64,000 nt of DNA from Bradyrhizobiaceae bacterium PARB1 (lineage in GTDB: Bacteria > Pseudomonadota > Alphaproteobacteria > Rhizobiales > Xanthobacteraceae). Of this stretch, positions 42,142 to 50,689 are shown piece by piece (within the stretch, counting starts at the first letter, position 1; each line of letters opens with the position of its first letter). Under the pieces are notes generated by a model that was not told the DNA's origin, did no database searches, and saw only the letters and a program-made list of their open reading frames with translations. The stretch covers positions 1 through 64,000 of the forward strand of contig NKIY01000006.1 in the NCBI GenBank assembly GCA_002256345.1. The letters run 5' to 3'. Both the position numbers and the translations under genes were made by a program.

Positions 42142-42705
42142 TCAGGCGGAAAACTGGAAGGCGGTCGGGAGGTCTTTCAGAAATGGCAGCTTGGTATCCT
42201 TGACGGAGAGATGCGGAGCGCCGGGCGGCAAGGACCACGGAAAGGCGATTGTGGGATCGTCCCAGCGGATTCCGCCGTCGCACTCAGGTGCATAAAAATC
42301 AGTCACTTTGTAGATCACCTCGGTATCCGGTTCGAGCGTGACGAAGGCATGCGCGAAACCGACCGGGACGAACAACTGATCGCCATTGCTGGCCGACAAT
42401 TCTGACGCGACCCATTTTGCAAATGTAGGCGAGCCTGCGCGGACATCAACCGCGATGTCGATAATGCTGCCGCGGACGCAGCGCACCAACTTCTCCTGGG
42501 CGTGGGACGGCGTCTGGAAGTGGAAGCCTCGGATCGTCCCGGCGTGCTTTGAATAGGAGTGGTTGTCCTGTACGAATTTCCAGTCGATCTGAGCATTTGC
42601 CAAAGTGCGCTGGTTGTAGCTCTCGGTAAACCAGCCGCGATCGTCCGAGAATCGCTTCGGCGTCAGCAGGTAGACGCCGGCAATCTCTAGTTCGCGCAAC
42701 TGCAT
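42142..42705 (-). CDS. rfbC: dTDP-4-dehydrorhamnose 3,5-epimerase family (RmlC)
   Basis: A 187-residue cupin epimerase. The catalytic histidine is in TIRGFHFQ, the lysine in QEKLVRCVRG, and the tyrosine in VTDFYAPECDGGIRWDD, so all three residues used for C3/C5 epimerisation are retained. The ending HLSVKDTKLPFLKDLP matches the family. The longer frame extends 22 codons upstream; MQLRELEIAGVYLLTPKRF at 42705 is the family start. It lies 81 nt upstream of gmd on the same strand, but rfbA, rfbB and rfbD are not in the window, so dTDP-L-rhamnose synthesis would need unlinked genes. A second family member at 46171 serves the CDP branch. Confidence 0.88.
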   Translation of the reverse strand: MQLRELEIAGVYLLTPKRFSDDRGWFTESYNQRTLANAQIDWKFVQDNHSYSKHAGTIRGFHFQTPSHAQEKLVRCVRGSIIDIAVDVRAGSPTFAKWVASELSASNGDQLFVPVGFAHAFVTLEPDTEVIYKVTDFYAPECDGGIRWDDPTIAFPWSLPPGAPHLSVKDTKLPFLKDLPTAFQFSA

Positions 42706-42915
42706 GCTGGAAATCCTGAACTTTTTGCGCACTAAGCCGCGCCGTACAAAACAGGAACCGCGTGATCCCAAGATAGGGTCTCTTATGCAAAAAAAATCAT
42801 GCAGACAAGTCGATCTGTCTCATTGCCTTGGCAATTGCGGTAGCCAGCGGGAAGCTAAGATGCTACGCGGCCAGACGAAATCAGGTTTCGTTGGAATACG
42901 CCGGGAGTTCGATCG

Positions 42916-43974
42916 ATGGGTAGCTTTAGCAAACTTGCCGGTGTCGATATTCTCGTCACGGGCCATACCGGTTTCACCGGTAGCTGGGCCTGTCACTGGC
43001 TGCACAGGCTCGGCGCGCGGGTGCACGGATTGGCGCTGAAACCGAAGACCTCGCCTAACATTTTCGACGTCACCGGCGCTATTGATGTTCTGGCCAGCCA
43101 CACCATCGGCAATATCAACGATTTTACCACGGTGCGGACCTGTGTGAAGAAGCACAAGCCGAAGCTGATCCTGCATCTGGCGGCGCAGCCGCTGGTGCTG
43201 GAATCCTATGCCGATCCAGTCGGCACTTACATGACGAATGTGCAGGGCACTGTGCATCTGCTCGAAGCGGCGCGACTGAGCGAGCATGTCAGCGGCATCC
43301 TCTGCATTACCACCGACAAGGTCTATGAGAATCGCAGCTGGATCCACCCCTATCGGGAAAACGACCGGCTCGGCGGCGCCGATCCCTACAGCGCCTCGAA
43401 GGCGGCCGCCGAACTGGTGATCGCCAGCTATCGTGCCTCGCTGCCCTCCTGGGGCCGCCAGATGACGATCGATTGCGCCCGCGGCGGCAATATCATCGGC
43501 GGCGGCGACTGGTCCGATAACCGGCTTATCCCGGACTTTGTGCGTGCCACCGCTAATGATGCGGCGCTGGAAATCCGCAACCCGTCGGCGACGCGGCCCT
43601 GGCAGCACGTGCTGTGCCTGATCGACGGCTACCTGACCCTGTTGGAGCGGATGCTGGCGGCTGAAAGCGGTCCCGGGCAGGCGTGGAATTTCGGTCCCGA
43701 CATCGACGATTGCGTCCCGGTAAAGTCCGTGTTGGATCACTTGGCCGCCGCGTGGAAGCCGGCGCAGATCGTCTATGGGAAGGCTGTTCAGCATGAGGCG
43801 CAGCTACTGGTGTTGGACAGCACCAAGGCGCGGCAGACGCTGGGCTGGCGGCCGCGCTGGGGGTTGGGGCAGACGTTGCAAGCCACGGCCGAATGGTACC
43901 GTAGCTTCTACCAGGACCGCTCCGCGGTGGCTCAAATCACCCTTGATCAGATTGATCGCTATCGCGGCGTTTAG
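42916..43974 (+). CDS. rfbG: CDP-glucose 4,6-dehydratase
   Basis: A 352-residue extended SDR converting CDP-D-glucose to CDP-4-keto-6-deoxy-D-glucose. The nucleotide loop is VTGHTGFTGSWACHWL, typical of RfbG with its Thr-Gly-Ser-Trp variant. The active site shows ITTDKVYEN (Thr, Asp, Lys) and DPYSASKAAAELV (Tyr, Lys), and the RPWQHVLCLIDGYL segment is diagnostic. It is the first gene of the plus-strand glycan operon and precedes rfbF, the reverse of the common rfbF-rfbG order. The gap to the divergent rfbC gene is 210 bp and probably holds promoters for both. The start ATG at 42916 begins MGSFSKLAGVDILVTGHTG. Confidence 0.93.
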   Translation: MGSFSKLAGVDILVTGHTGFTGSWACHWLHRLGARVHGLALKPKTSPNIFDVTGAIDVLASHTIGNINDFTTVRTCVKKHKPKLILHLAAQPLVLESYADPVGTYMTNVQGTVHLLEAARLSEHVSGILCITTDKVYENRSWIHPYRENDRLGGADPYSASKAAAELVIASYRASLPSWGRQMTIDCARGGNIIGGGDWSDNRLIPDFVRATANDAALEIRNPSATRPWQHVLCLIDGYLTLLERMLAAESGPGQAWNFGPDIDDCVPVKSVLDHLAAAWKPAQIVYGKAVQHEAQLLVLDSTKARQTLGWRPRWGLGQTLQATAEWYRSFYQDRSAVAQITLDQIDRYRGV

Positions 43975-44090
43975 GCGCCGGTTGAGGCGTTTTTTGCCAT
44001 GAAATCCAGCAGTTGAAGCCCGCGCGGCCAATTGACACCGCCGGTTCGGTACGGCAAAGCGTCAGAATTGCAGCACAAGGTCGAGAAGTC

Positions 44091-44873
44091 ATGAGTTCAG
44101 TTAAAACGGCGGTTATTTTGGCCGGCGGCATGGGAACCCGCATCGCTGAGGAAACCTCGGTGCGGCCGAAGCCGTTGATCGAGATCGGCGGCCTGCCGGT
44201 CCTCTGGCACATCATGAAGATATTCCACACCCACGGGATCAAGGATTTCGTGGTTTGCCTGGGTTACAAGGGCTATCTGATCAAGGAATACTTCTCGAAC
44301 TACTTTCTGCATCAGTCCGACGTCACCTTCAATTTCGCCGACAATTCCGTTGTCTACCGGAAGAAGCGCGCCGAGGACTGGACCATCACGCTGGTCGATA
44401 CCGGCCCCGAGACAATGACTGGCGGTCGCATCAAGCGGGTCCGCGACTATCTCGGCGATGAACCGTTCTGCATGACTTATGGCGACGGTGTCGCCGACAT
44501 CGACATCGGCGCGCTGCTCAAGTTCCACGAGTCGCACGGCAAGCTGGCGACCGTCAGCGCGGTCAGCCCGCCAGGCCGCTTTGGCGCGCTGCACATGGGC
44601 GATGGCGACGGCGTCCTCAGCTTCCAGGAAAAACCGGATGGCGAAGTAGGCTGGATCAATGGCGGCTTCTTCGTACTATCGCCCAAGGTGCTGCCCTATA
44701 TCGACGGCGACGCCACCACCTGGGAGCGTGAGCCGATTGAGGGTCTCGCCCGCGATGGCGAGTTGATCGCCTATAAGCATCACGGCTTCTGGCACCCGAT
44801 GGATACGCTGCGCGACAAGCAGTATCTCGAACAGCTGTGGACCTCGTCCAAGGCGCCCTGGAAGATCTGGTAA
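44091..44873 (+). CDS. rfbF: Glucose-1-phosphate cytidylyltransferase
   Basis: A 260-residue nucleotidyltransferase making CDP-D-glucose from CTP and glucose-1-phosphate. The pyrophosphorylase signature ILAGGMGTRIAEETSVRPKP and the following KPLIEIGGLPVLWHIMKI are at residues 9-41. The GDGVADIDIGALLKFH metal motif and the FMT-YGDGV strand are as in RfbF. INGGFFVLSPKVLPYI and the ending GFWHPMDTLRDKQYLEQLW complete the family pattern. The frame begins 26 codons earlier, but ATG 44091 follows GGTCGAGAAG and gives the normal N-terminus. It feeds RfbG upstream and is followed 41 nt later by the methyltransferase gene. Confidence 0.95.
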   Translation: MSSVKTAVILAGGMGTRIAEETSVRPKPLIEIGGLPVLWHIMKIFHTHGIKDFVVCLGYKGYLIKEYFSNYFLHQSDVTFNFADNSVVYRKKRAEDWTITLVDTGPETMTGGRIKRVRDYLGDEPFCMTYGDGVADIDIGALLKFHESHGKLATVSAVSPPGRFGALHMGDGDGVLSFQEKPDGEVGWINGGFFVLSPKVLPYIDGDATTWEREPIEGLARDGELIAYKHHGFWHPMDTLRDKQYLEQLWTSSKAPWKIW

Positions 44874-44914
44874 CACCGACCTTCTTGCTTGGCCGAACCA
44901 TTCTGGGAAAAAAT

Positions 44915-46174
44915 ATGACGATTGCGGCAAATCAGCTTTGCAGACATTGCGCCACCCCGCTGAAAATCAGTGTCGCCGACCTTGGCTGCACGCCCATCTC
45001 CAACAATTATCTCAGCGCCGCCCATGTCGACGGGCCGGAACCGTTCTATCCGCTGCGAACCTTCGTCTGCGGCAAGTGCCGGCTGGTGCAGCTGCAGAAC
45101 TTCTTCCGCTCCGACGACCTGTTCCGCGAGGACTACGCCTATTTCTCGTCCTATTCGACGTCGTGGCTGACCCATGCGGATAACTACACCGCGGCGATGA
45201 CCAAGCGCTTTGCTATCGACAGGTCGCATCTCGTGGTCGAGATCGCCAGCAATGATGGCTACCTGCTGCAGTACTTCCACAAGGCCGGAATTCCGGTGCT
45301 CGGCATTGAGCCCAGCGCCTCCGTCGCCAAGGTGGCGGTGGCCGAGCGTAACATTCCGACCATCGTGAAATTCTTCGGCGCCGAGACCGCCAACGAATTG
45401 GTCGCCGAAGGCAAGCGCGCGCAGCTGATGGCAGCAAATAACGTGCTCGCCCATGTGCCAGATATCAACGACTTTGTCCGCGGCTTTACCATCCTGCTGG
45501 CCGACGACGGCGTCGCCACCTTCGAATTCCCGCATGTCGCCAACATGCTGCAGAAGAACCAGTTCGACACCATCTATCACGAGCACTTCTCCTACCTGTC
45601 TTTGCTGGCTTGCGAACGCATCTTCGACAGCCAGGGACTGCGTGTGTTCGACGTCGAGCAGCTCACCACTCATGGCGGATCGCTGCGACTGTTTGCCTGC
45701 CGCAAGGAAGCGACGCGGGAAGAGGGCCCCGGCCTTGCGAAGATCCGCAAGCTGGAAGCGGACCTCGGCCTCGACACCGACGCGCCTTATCAGGCCTTCG
45801 CCGAGAAGGTCCGCGAAACCAAGCGCGCGCTGTTGTCGCTGTTGATCGATCTGAAGCGCCAGGGCAAGATCATTGCGGCCTATGGCGCGCCGGCCAAGGG
45901 CAACACCCTGCTGAACTATTGCGGCGTCGGAGCCGACATGATCGACTTCACCGTCGACATGTCGCCGCACAAGCAAGGTATGTTCCTGCCTGGCACCCGG
46001 CTGCCGATCCTGGCACCGAAGGCTATTGAGGATGCCAAGCCTGATTACCTGGTGATCCTGCCGTGGAATCTCGAAGACGAGATCGTGGCGCAGATGGCGG
46101 TGATCCGCGAGTGGGGCGGCAAGTTCATTGTGCCGATTCCCGTGCCCCGGATCGTGCAAGCGGAGCAGCTATGA
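44915..46174 (+). CDS. Sugar C-methyltransferase (TylCIII/NovU-like)
   Basis: A 419-residue SAM-dependent methyltransferase of the 4-keto-6-deoxyhexose C-methyltransferase group. It has the three-part layout of that group. The N-terminal zinc-binding domain contains CRHCATPL and FVCGKCRLVQ (two Cys-x2-Cys pairs). The central SAM domain has VVEIASNDGYLLQYF as motif I (with N-D-G) and the YHEHFSYLSL catalytic region. The C-terminal NAD-like domain is marked by AAYGAPAKGNTLLNYCGVG. In characterised relatives the methyl group goes to C3 of a keto-sugar. The start at 44915 fits; the last bases overlap the epimerase gene as ATGA. Together with RfbF and RfbG it predicts a branched CDP-sugar. Confidence 0.92.
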   Translation: MTIAANQLCRHCATPLKISVADLGCTPISNNYLSAAHVDGPEPFYPLRTFVCGKCRLVQLQNFFRSDDLFREDYAYFSSYSTSWLTHADNYTAAMTKRFAIDRSHLVVEIASNDGYLLQYFHKAGIPVLGIEPSASVAKVAVAERNIPTIVKFFGAETANELVAEGKRAQLMAANNVLAHVPDINDFVRGFTILLADDGVATFEFPHVANMLQKNQFDTIYHEHFSYLSLLACERIFDSQGLRVFDVEQLTTHGGSLRLFACRKEATREEGPGLAKIRKLEADLGLDTDAPYQAFAEKVRETKRALLSLLIDLKRQGKIIAAYGAPAKGNTLLNYCGVGADMIDFTVDMSPHKQGMFLPGTRLPILAPKAIEDAKPDYLVILPWNLEDEIVAQMAVIREWGGKFIVPIPVPRIVQAEQL

Positions 46175-46725
46175 AGATCGTCGCAACGTCGCTGGAAGGA
46201 TGCTTTGTGATCGAGCCCGCCGCTGTGCGGGACGAGCGCGGGTTCTTCATGCGGACGTTCTGCGCGACGACGTTTTGTACCCACGGCCTAAACCCGGCCA
46301 TCGACCAGACCAGCTTCTCCTTCAACGACCGGCGCCACACCTTGCGCGGCCTGCATTTCCAGGCGCAGCCGCTAATGGAAGACAAGTTAGTGCGGGTGGT
46401 GAAGGGCGCGATCTTCGACGTTGCCGTCGATATCCGGCCAGAGTCGAAGACCTTTGGCCAGTGGTTTGGTCAGGAGCTGAGTGAAGAGAATTTCCTGGCT
46501 CTCTATATTCCGCAGGGCTTCGCTCATGGCTTCCTCACGCTGACTGATGACACCATGGTGGCCTATCAGATAGCGCAGTCCTATCAGGCCGATCTCGCCG
46601 GAGGCCTCAACTGGAGCGATCCGCAGGTCGGCATTCGCTGGCCTCACCAGCCTGATGTGATCAGTCAGCGCGACCGCGATCTGCCCGCGCTGAAGGACTT
46701 GGCGCTGTCGCCAGCGATCGCGTGA
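46171..46725 (+). CDS. RmlC-family nucleotide-sugar 3,5-epimerase-like protein
   Basis: A 184-residue cupin epimerase, second RmlC-family gene of the locus. The catalytic His is in TLRGLHFQ, the Lys in EDKLVRVVKG, and a Tyr in AQSYQADLAGGLNWSD lies at the acid position. In sugar C-methylation pathways a related epimerase acts before or after methylation to set C3 or C5 configuration. It overlaps the methyltransferase stop by 4 nt, which strongly suggests they act on the same intermediate. The real start is the ATG at 46171; the longer frame upstream is out-of-frame reading of the methyltransferase gene. The exact carbon epimerised is not predictable. Confidence 0.87.
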   Translation: MKIVATSLEGCFVIEPAAVRDERGFFMRTFCATTFCTHGLNPAIDQTSFSFNDRRHTLRGLHFQAQPLMEDKLVRVVKGAIFDVAVDIRPESKTFGQWFGQELSEENFLALYIPQGFAHGFLTLTDDTMVAYQIAQSYQADLAGGLNWSDPQVGIRWPHQPDVISQRDRDLPALKDLALSPAIA

Positions 46726-46736
46726 GGGAGCCTGCA

Positions 46737-47657
46737 ATGCGGGTGCTGCTGACCGGAGCACGCGGGTTCATCGGGCGGCATGTATTGGCGCTGCTGCAGA
46801 GCGATCCGCGAGTCACCGAGATTCATGCCGTGCGTTCCCTCCCCGGCACCGACGGCGCGATCGCTCATCGCACCATATGGCATGCGGTCGACCTGACCGC
46901 GGTCGGCGCGGCGCGCGCGCTTATCGAAGCCGCGCGGCCGACCCATGTGGTTCACACCGCTTGGGTCACCGCCCACAACGACTATTGGGAAGGTGCTTCC
47001 AACCTGCGCTGGTTGGCGGCGAGTTGCGAGTTACTGCAGGCCTTCCATGCGGTCGGTGGCGAACGCTTCGTGCAGATTGGTACGGCCGCGGAATATGATT
47101 GGTCGTGCGGCTACATGGTCGAGGGTGTAACGCCGGAGAAGCCGTCGACGCTGTACGGCGTCACTAAAAAAGCCTTCCACGAGACGCTGCAGACCGCGGC
47201 CATCAAGTTAAGATTCTCGGCAGCAACCGGGCGCGTATTTTTCGGCTACGGGCCTCACGAGAACGCGGCGCGGATCATTCCGTATGCCTGCCAGCAGCTC
47301 ATCCGCGGCGAGCTGGCGGATTTTTCCAGCGGGCAGGCGTGGCGTGACTTTCTTTACATCGAGGACCTGGCGGCAGCGGTGATCGCCCTGCTGTTCTCGT
47401 CGTTGCAGGGCGCGGTCAACCTGACTTCCGGCGATCCCGTGCAACTGGCTCGCATCGTGACGCTGCTAGGCGAGATCGGTGGCCGCCCCGACCTGATCCG
47501 GCTAGGCGCTCGCCCGGATCGCGTCGGCGACCCACCCATGGTGGTCGGCGATGCCGCGCGGATTAGGTCAACAGGCTGGGCACCGGCGCGCGATCTCGCA
47601 AGTGCGCTGGCCGAAACGTATGCGTGGTGGGCGCAGTCGGAAGCCACACCGTCGTAA
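46737..47657 (+). CDS. NAD-dependent epimerase/dehydratase family, probable CDP-4-keto-sugar reductase
   Basis: A 306-residue extended SDR. It has the loop LLTGARGFIGRHVLALL, Tyr/Lys in STLYGVTKKAFHE, and GRVFFGYGPHENAARIIPYACQQLIRGE in the substrate region. The position expected to carry the catalytic Ser/Thr reads QIGTAAEYDW, so threonine would serve. Proteins of this kind act as 4-ketoreductases in CDP-tyvelose, abequose and C-methyl sugar pathways. The start ATG at 46737 has a GAGGGAG ribosome site and lies 11 nt after the epimerase stop. As last enzyme of the CDP branch it is predicted to reduce the C4 ketone of the methylated sugar; this is inference from order. Confidence 0.85.
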   Translation: MRVLLTGARGFIGRHVLALLQSDPRVTEIHAVRSLPGTDGAIAHRTIWHAVDLTAVGAARALIEAARPTHVVHTAWVTAHNDYWEGASNLRWLAASCELLQAFHAVGGERFVQIGTAAEYDWSCGYMVEGVTPEKPSTLYGVTKKAFHETLQTAAIKLRFSAATGRVFFGYGPHENAARIIPYACQQLIRGELADFSSGQAWRDFLYIEDLAAAVIALLFSSLQGAVNLTSGDPVQLARIVTLLGEIGGRPDLIRLGARPDRVGDPPMVVGDAARIRSTGWAPARDLASALAETYAWWAQSEATPS

Positions 47658-47790
47658 GCTTAGGCAGTTATTGAGACACGCCAGAGTGGTTCGCAGGTTG
47701 GCGTTCTCGTTTCCGCGCGTTGCCATATTAAAGCTTTGTATGGAACTTACCGACATGCACACTAAGTCGATGCGTTAGGTCGAACAAATC

Positions 47791-49380
47791 ATGGGAACTA
47801 TGATTGATATTGATCCGGTCATTACCTTTATCGTGCCGACCTACAAAACGCCGCTGCCGTTCTTGCGGGACGCGCTTGATTCGGTGATTGGCCAGACCAG
47901 CGCAAACTGGGAAATCTGTATTGGCGATGATGGGTCACGTGAACCCGCACTGACCGCGCTGTTGCACGATTATGCCGGGCGGGACAGCCGGATTAAGGTA
48001 TCCATTTCCGAAACAAATGCAGGCATTTCGAGTGCGTCGAACCGCGCGGCTGCGCTGGCCACGGGCGCTTATCTCGCTCTACTTGATCATGATGACGTCA
48101 TCGCCCCGAACACTGTGGCTGTTCTGACCGAGGCGCTGCGCAATAGCCCCAATGCAGACGTTCTTTATTCGGATGAAGTGAAGATCGATGAGTTTGGCAC
48201 GGTTCTCGGCGATTATATCAAGCCGGACTACTCGGCCGATTTTCTGCGATCGACGATGTATGTCGGACACCTGTTTGTGCTGCGCCGCGAATTGTTTGGC
48301 AGCCTCGGTGGCTTGCGCAGCGCCTTCGACGGATCGCAGGATTTCGATTTGGCACTTCGCGCCTGCACCCCGGATCGCGTGATCGTCCACGTGCCGCAGA
48401 AACTATACAGCTGGCGCGGCTCTCCGAACTCAACGGCCCTTGATATGTCCGCTAAGCCTTGGGCGCTCCAAAGTGCGAAACGGGTGATCGACGATTTTGC
48501 AGCGCAGCTGGAATGGCCCACGCATGCCGAGGAAGGCATGCTGCCTGCGACGTTTCGGCTGCGCTACGCCATCAAGCCAAAACTCACCATCCGGGTTTTC
48601 GTCATTTGCGAAGGCGGGACAAAGTCGATGGAGGACGGGCAAGAAGTTCCGCTTATCGTGAATGCCTTCACCTATCTGAGAACAAAGACGTCAAGCATTA
48701 GTTTTCAGATTTCCGGGGTGGCAGAACAAAACCTCGGCGATGCAGTGACCGACTGGTGTGCTGCGAACAATGTCGCATTGTATCAATCGACCCGAAGCGA
48801 TCGCCGGAGCATGGTCGAATGGCTCAACGCCGCCATTGACCATGACGATTCCAGTATGTTGGTCGTGATGCGCGAGGGTATTGAGCTTTTCGATGATCAA
48901 TCGCTTACGGCTCTGCTAGAGTTAGCCCAACTGCCGGATATTGGCGTTGTTGGTGCACGTGTCTCCTATGAGGACGGGAGTGTACGCCACGCCGGGCTTG
49001 TCTATCATGACCGTGAAATCAAACGCAGTTTCCACCGCATTCCCGTCGATGTCATGGAATACCAAGGCTTCGCCCACATGATCAGAAACTACTCGGCGGT
49101 GTCGATGGATTTCATGGCCTTCCGCCGCGACGCTTGGGAAAGCCTAGGGAGATTTGACGAGGCATTTCAATCGACCTTGTTCGACGCCGATTTTTGCATG
49201 CGTGCGACGTTGAAAGGTCTGAGAGTTGTTTTCACGCCCTTCAGCCACGTGCAATTCATCGGCGGCGAGAAAGGCGATGACTCGTCGGCAACCGAACGCA
49301 AGCTGCTGGCTGATCGCTATGACGATTTTCGCGATCCCTTTTTTAGCCCGCAGACCATTCTTGAACAGACAAATCAATAG
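47791..49380 (+). CDS. Family 2 glycosyltransferase, 529 aa
   Basis: A cytoplasmic GT-A glycosyltransferase. The N-terminal domain (about residues 10-240) shows ITFIVPTYKTPLPFLRDALDSVIGQT, ICIGDDGS, the metal site LLDHDDVIAPNT near residue 99, and YSDEVKID. The C-terminal half (from about 265) contains a second, degenerate GT2-like domain: SMLVVMREGIELFDDQSLTALLELA, GVVGARVSYEDGSVRHAGLVYHDR, and MDFMAFRRDAWESLGRFDEAFQSTLFDADFCMRA. Such tandem proteins assemble O-antigen or capsule glycans and often add two residues. It begins 133 nt after the reductase gene. The ribosome site at 47791 is poor; ATG three codons further on is possible. Donor and acceptor are unknown. Confidence 0.88.
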   Translation: MGTMIDIDPVITFIVPTYKTPLPFLRDALDSVIGQTSANWEICIGDDGSREPALTALLHDYAGRDSRIKVSISETNAGISSASNRAAALATGAYLALLDHDDVIAPNTVAVLTEALRNSPNADVLYSDEVKIDEFGTVLGDYIKPDYSADFLRSTMYVGHLFVLRRELFGSLGGLRSAFDGSQDFDLALRACTPDRVIVHVPQKLYSWRGSPNSTALDMSAKPWALQSAKRVIDDFAAQLEWPTHAEEGMLPATFRLRYAIKPKLTIRVFVICEGGTKSMEDGQEVPLIVNAFTYLRTKTSSISFQISGVAEQNLGDAVTDWCAANNVALYQSTRSDRRSMVEWLNAAIDHDDSSMLVVMREGIELFDDQSLTALLELAQLPDIGVVGARVSYEDGSVRHAGLVYHDREIKRSFHRIPVDVMEYQGFAHMIRNYSAVSMDFMAFRRDAWESLGRFDEAFQSTLFDADFCMRATLKGLRVVFTPFSHVQFIGGEKGDDSSATERKLLADRYDDFRDPFFSPQTILEQTNQ

Positions 49381-49437
49381 CGGCCGCATACCCGTTCTCT
49401 ATTCGTATTCGTGGCGGTACCACAACCATCGTTGACA

Positions 49438-50217
49438 CTATTCCTGATTCCAGACAGTCTGCATCAGCCAGGCGCGACCGGTGACGCCGGATGATTTGTC
49501 CGACATCAGGAAGGCGATCAGTTCTGCGACTTCGTCGGGGGTATTGAAACGTTTCAGTTCCAGGGGGTTGGCGATTTCGGCTTTGAATTCGGCAACGTTG
49601 CGGCTGTATTCGCCGGCAAGTCGCTGGACGTCGGCGACGGTCATTTCGGTATCCACCCATCCTGGGCAGATCGCATTGGCGGTGATGCCCTCGTGGCCCA
49701 GTTCCTTGGCCCAGCATTTGGTGAGCCCGATCAGCCCGAACTTGGAGGCGCAATAGGCGCCGTAGCCGGCGCGGCCCTCGAACGAAAGCTGTGAGCCAAT
49801 GGTGACGATCCTGCCCGGTCGTGCCAGATGTGGCAGCAGCCCGCGCGTCAGCCTGTAGGGTGCCTCCAGATTGACGCTGAGCACATGCTGCCAGGGGTCA
49901 TTGTTCGTATCGGTGATCGGTGCGGTGATGCACACTCCGGCGTTGTGTACGATGCCCCAGAGTTGCGCGGTCCATCCATCGACAAAGGCTGCGAGTTCCG
50001 CCGGATCGGCAAGGTCGAAGGCGACGACTTCCGCGCCGCTGTCGCGTACAAATGACTCCTTCCGCAGTTTGGCGGCCGAAATCTCGGTGGCAGTCAGTAG
50101 CACCAGACCAAATCCGTCCCGGGCTAGTAGCCGCGCGATCGAAAGCCCGATCCCACGGCCTGCACCGGTGACGAGCACGCGTCGTGGCAAGGTCGCGTCT
50201 GTTTGTATTGGGTTCAT
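49438..50217 (-). CDS. Short-chain dehydrogenase/reductase
   Basis: A 259-residue classical SDR. The cofactor loop is VTGAGRGIGLSIARLL at residues 16-31, followed by NNAG-equivalent HNAGVCITAPI. The catalytic set appears as TIGSQLSFEGRAGYGAYCASKFGLIGL, with Ser, Tyr and Lys in place, and the segment ICPGWVDTEMT is typical. Related proteins reduce 3-oxoacyl groups or sugar-like ketones; here it may act on a glycan precursor. It is transcribed opposite to the surrounding glycosyltransferase genes and lies between them and a decayed glycosyltransferase, so the stretch 49.4-51.5 kb looks like an insertion or reshuffled segment of the locus. Confidence 0.87.
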   Translation of the reverse strand: MNPIQTDATLPRRVLVTGAGRGIGLSIARLLARDGFGLVLLTATEISAAKLRKESFVRDSGAEVVAFDLADPAELAAFVDGWTAQLWGIVHNAGVCITAPITDTNNDPWQHVLSVNLEAPYRLTRGLLPHLARPGRIVTIGSQLSFEGRAGYGAYCASKFGLIGLTKCWAKELGHEGITANAICPGWVDTEMTVADVQRLAGEYSRNVAEFKAEIANPLELKRFNTPDEVAELIAFLMSDKSSGVTGRAWLMQTVWNQE

Positions 50218-50689
50218 TATGTTGCAGTCTCGCTCTTAACGTAGCCGCCCTTATGACGGTGTAACATTCAGACTATGTGGTGAGTGACTATACGTCACCG
50301 GTAGAACGTCTTGTGCCAATTGGCGTATACCAACTTTCCACTGTCACTGTCGGCATTCGTGGTTCTATATGCGGCGCTCCTGGCCACCTTGAGGAGTGCT
50401 TACGCGCATTCAATCTTCATTTACAAGCAGATGCGTGATCTGAACACGAAGTCTCCGAGGGCTTGCTGCAGGACGCATCGGATAGCGCCCTCGATTCCAC
50501 CCCATATCGCAATCGGGATTGGCTCCGGATGTTGCGCGGGTATCTGCTACGCGATCATATGGGCTCTTATCAAGCGATGTCCCGACGTAGGGGGAGAACT
50601 TCAATTTCGTGAGTACTGGCGATGGCAGCAGATTGATGACGAGGACAATGAGATACTAGAACGCTGGTCGTGCCCACAGTCCGAATCGC
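50218..50689. other. Gene-poor stretch beside the decayed glycosyltransferase
   Basis: About 470 bp with lower GC. A plus-strand segment near 50461-50606 reads LLQDASDSALDSTPYRNRDW and LRMLRGYLLRDHMGSYQAMS, which looks protein-like, but no start, length or family supports a gene. It may be another remnant. No repeat was recognised. Confidence 0.4.

Noticed and set aside
44780-46159. 459-codon minus-strand frame
   Set aside because: It mirrors the C-methyltransferase gene codon for codon; the plus-strand protein has clear zinc and SAM motifs.
50320-50336. A GTATACC-type site resembling the dyad at 31544
   Set aside because: It lies in decayed sequence with no intact gene to control; the match is short and likely chance.
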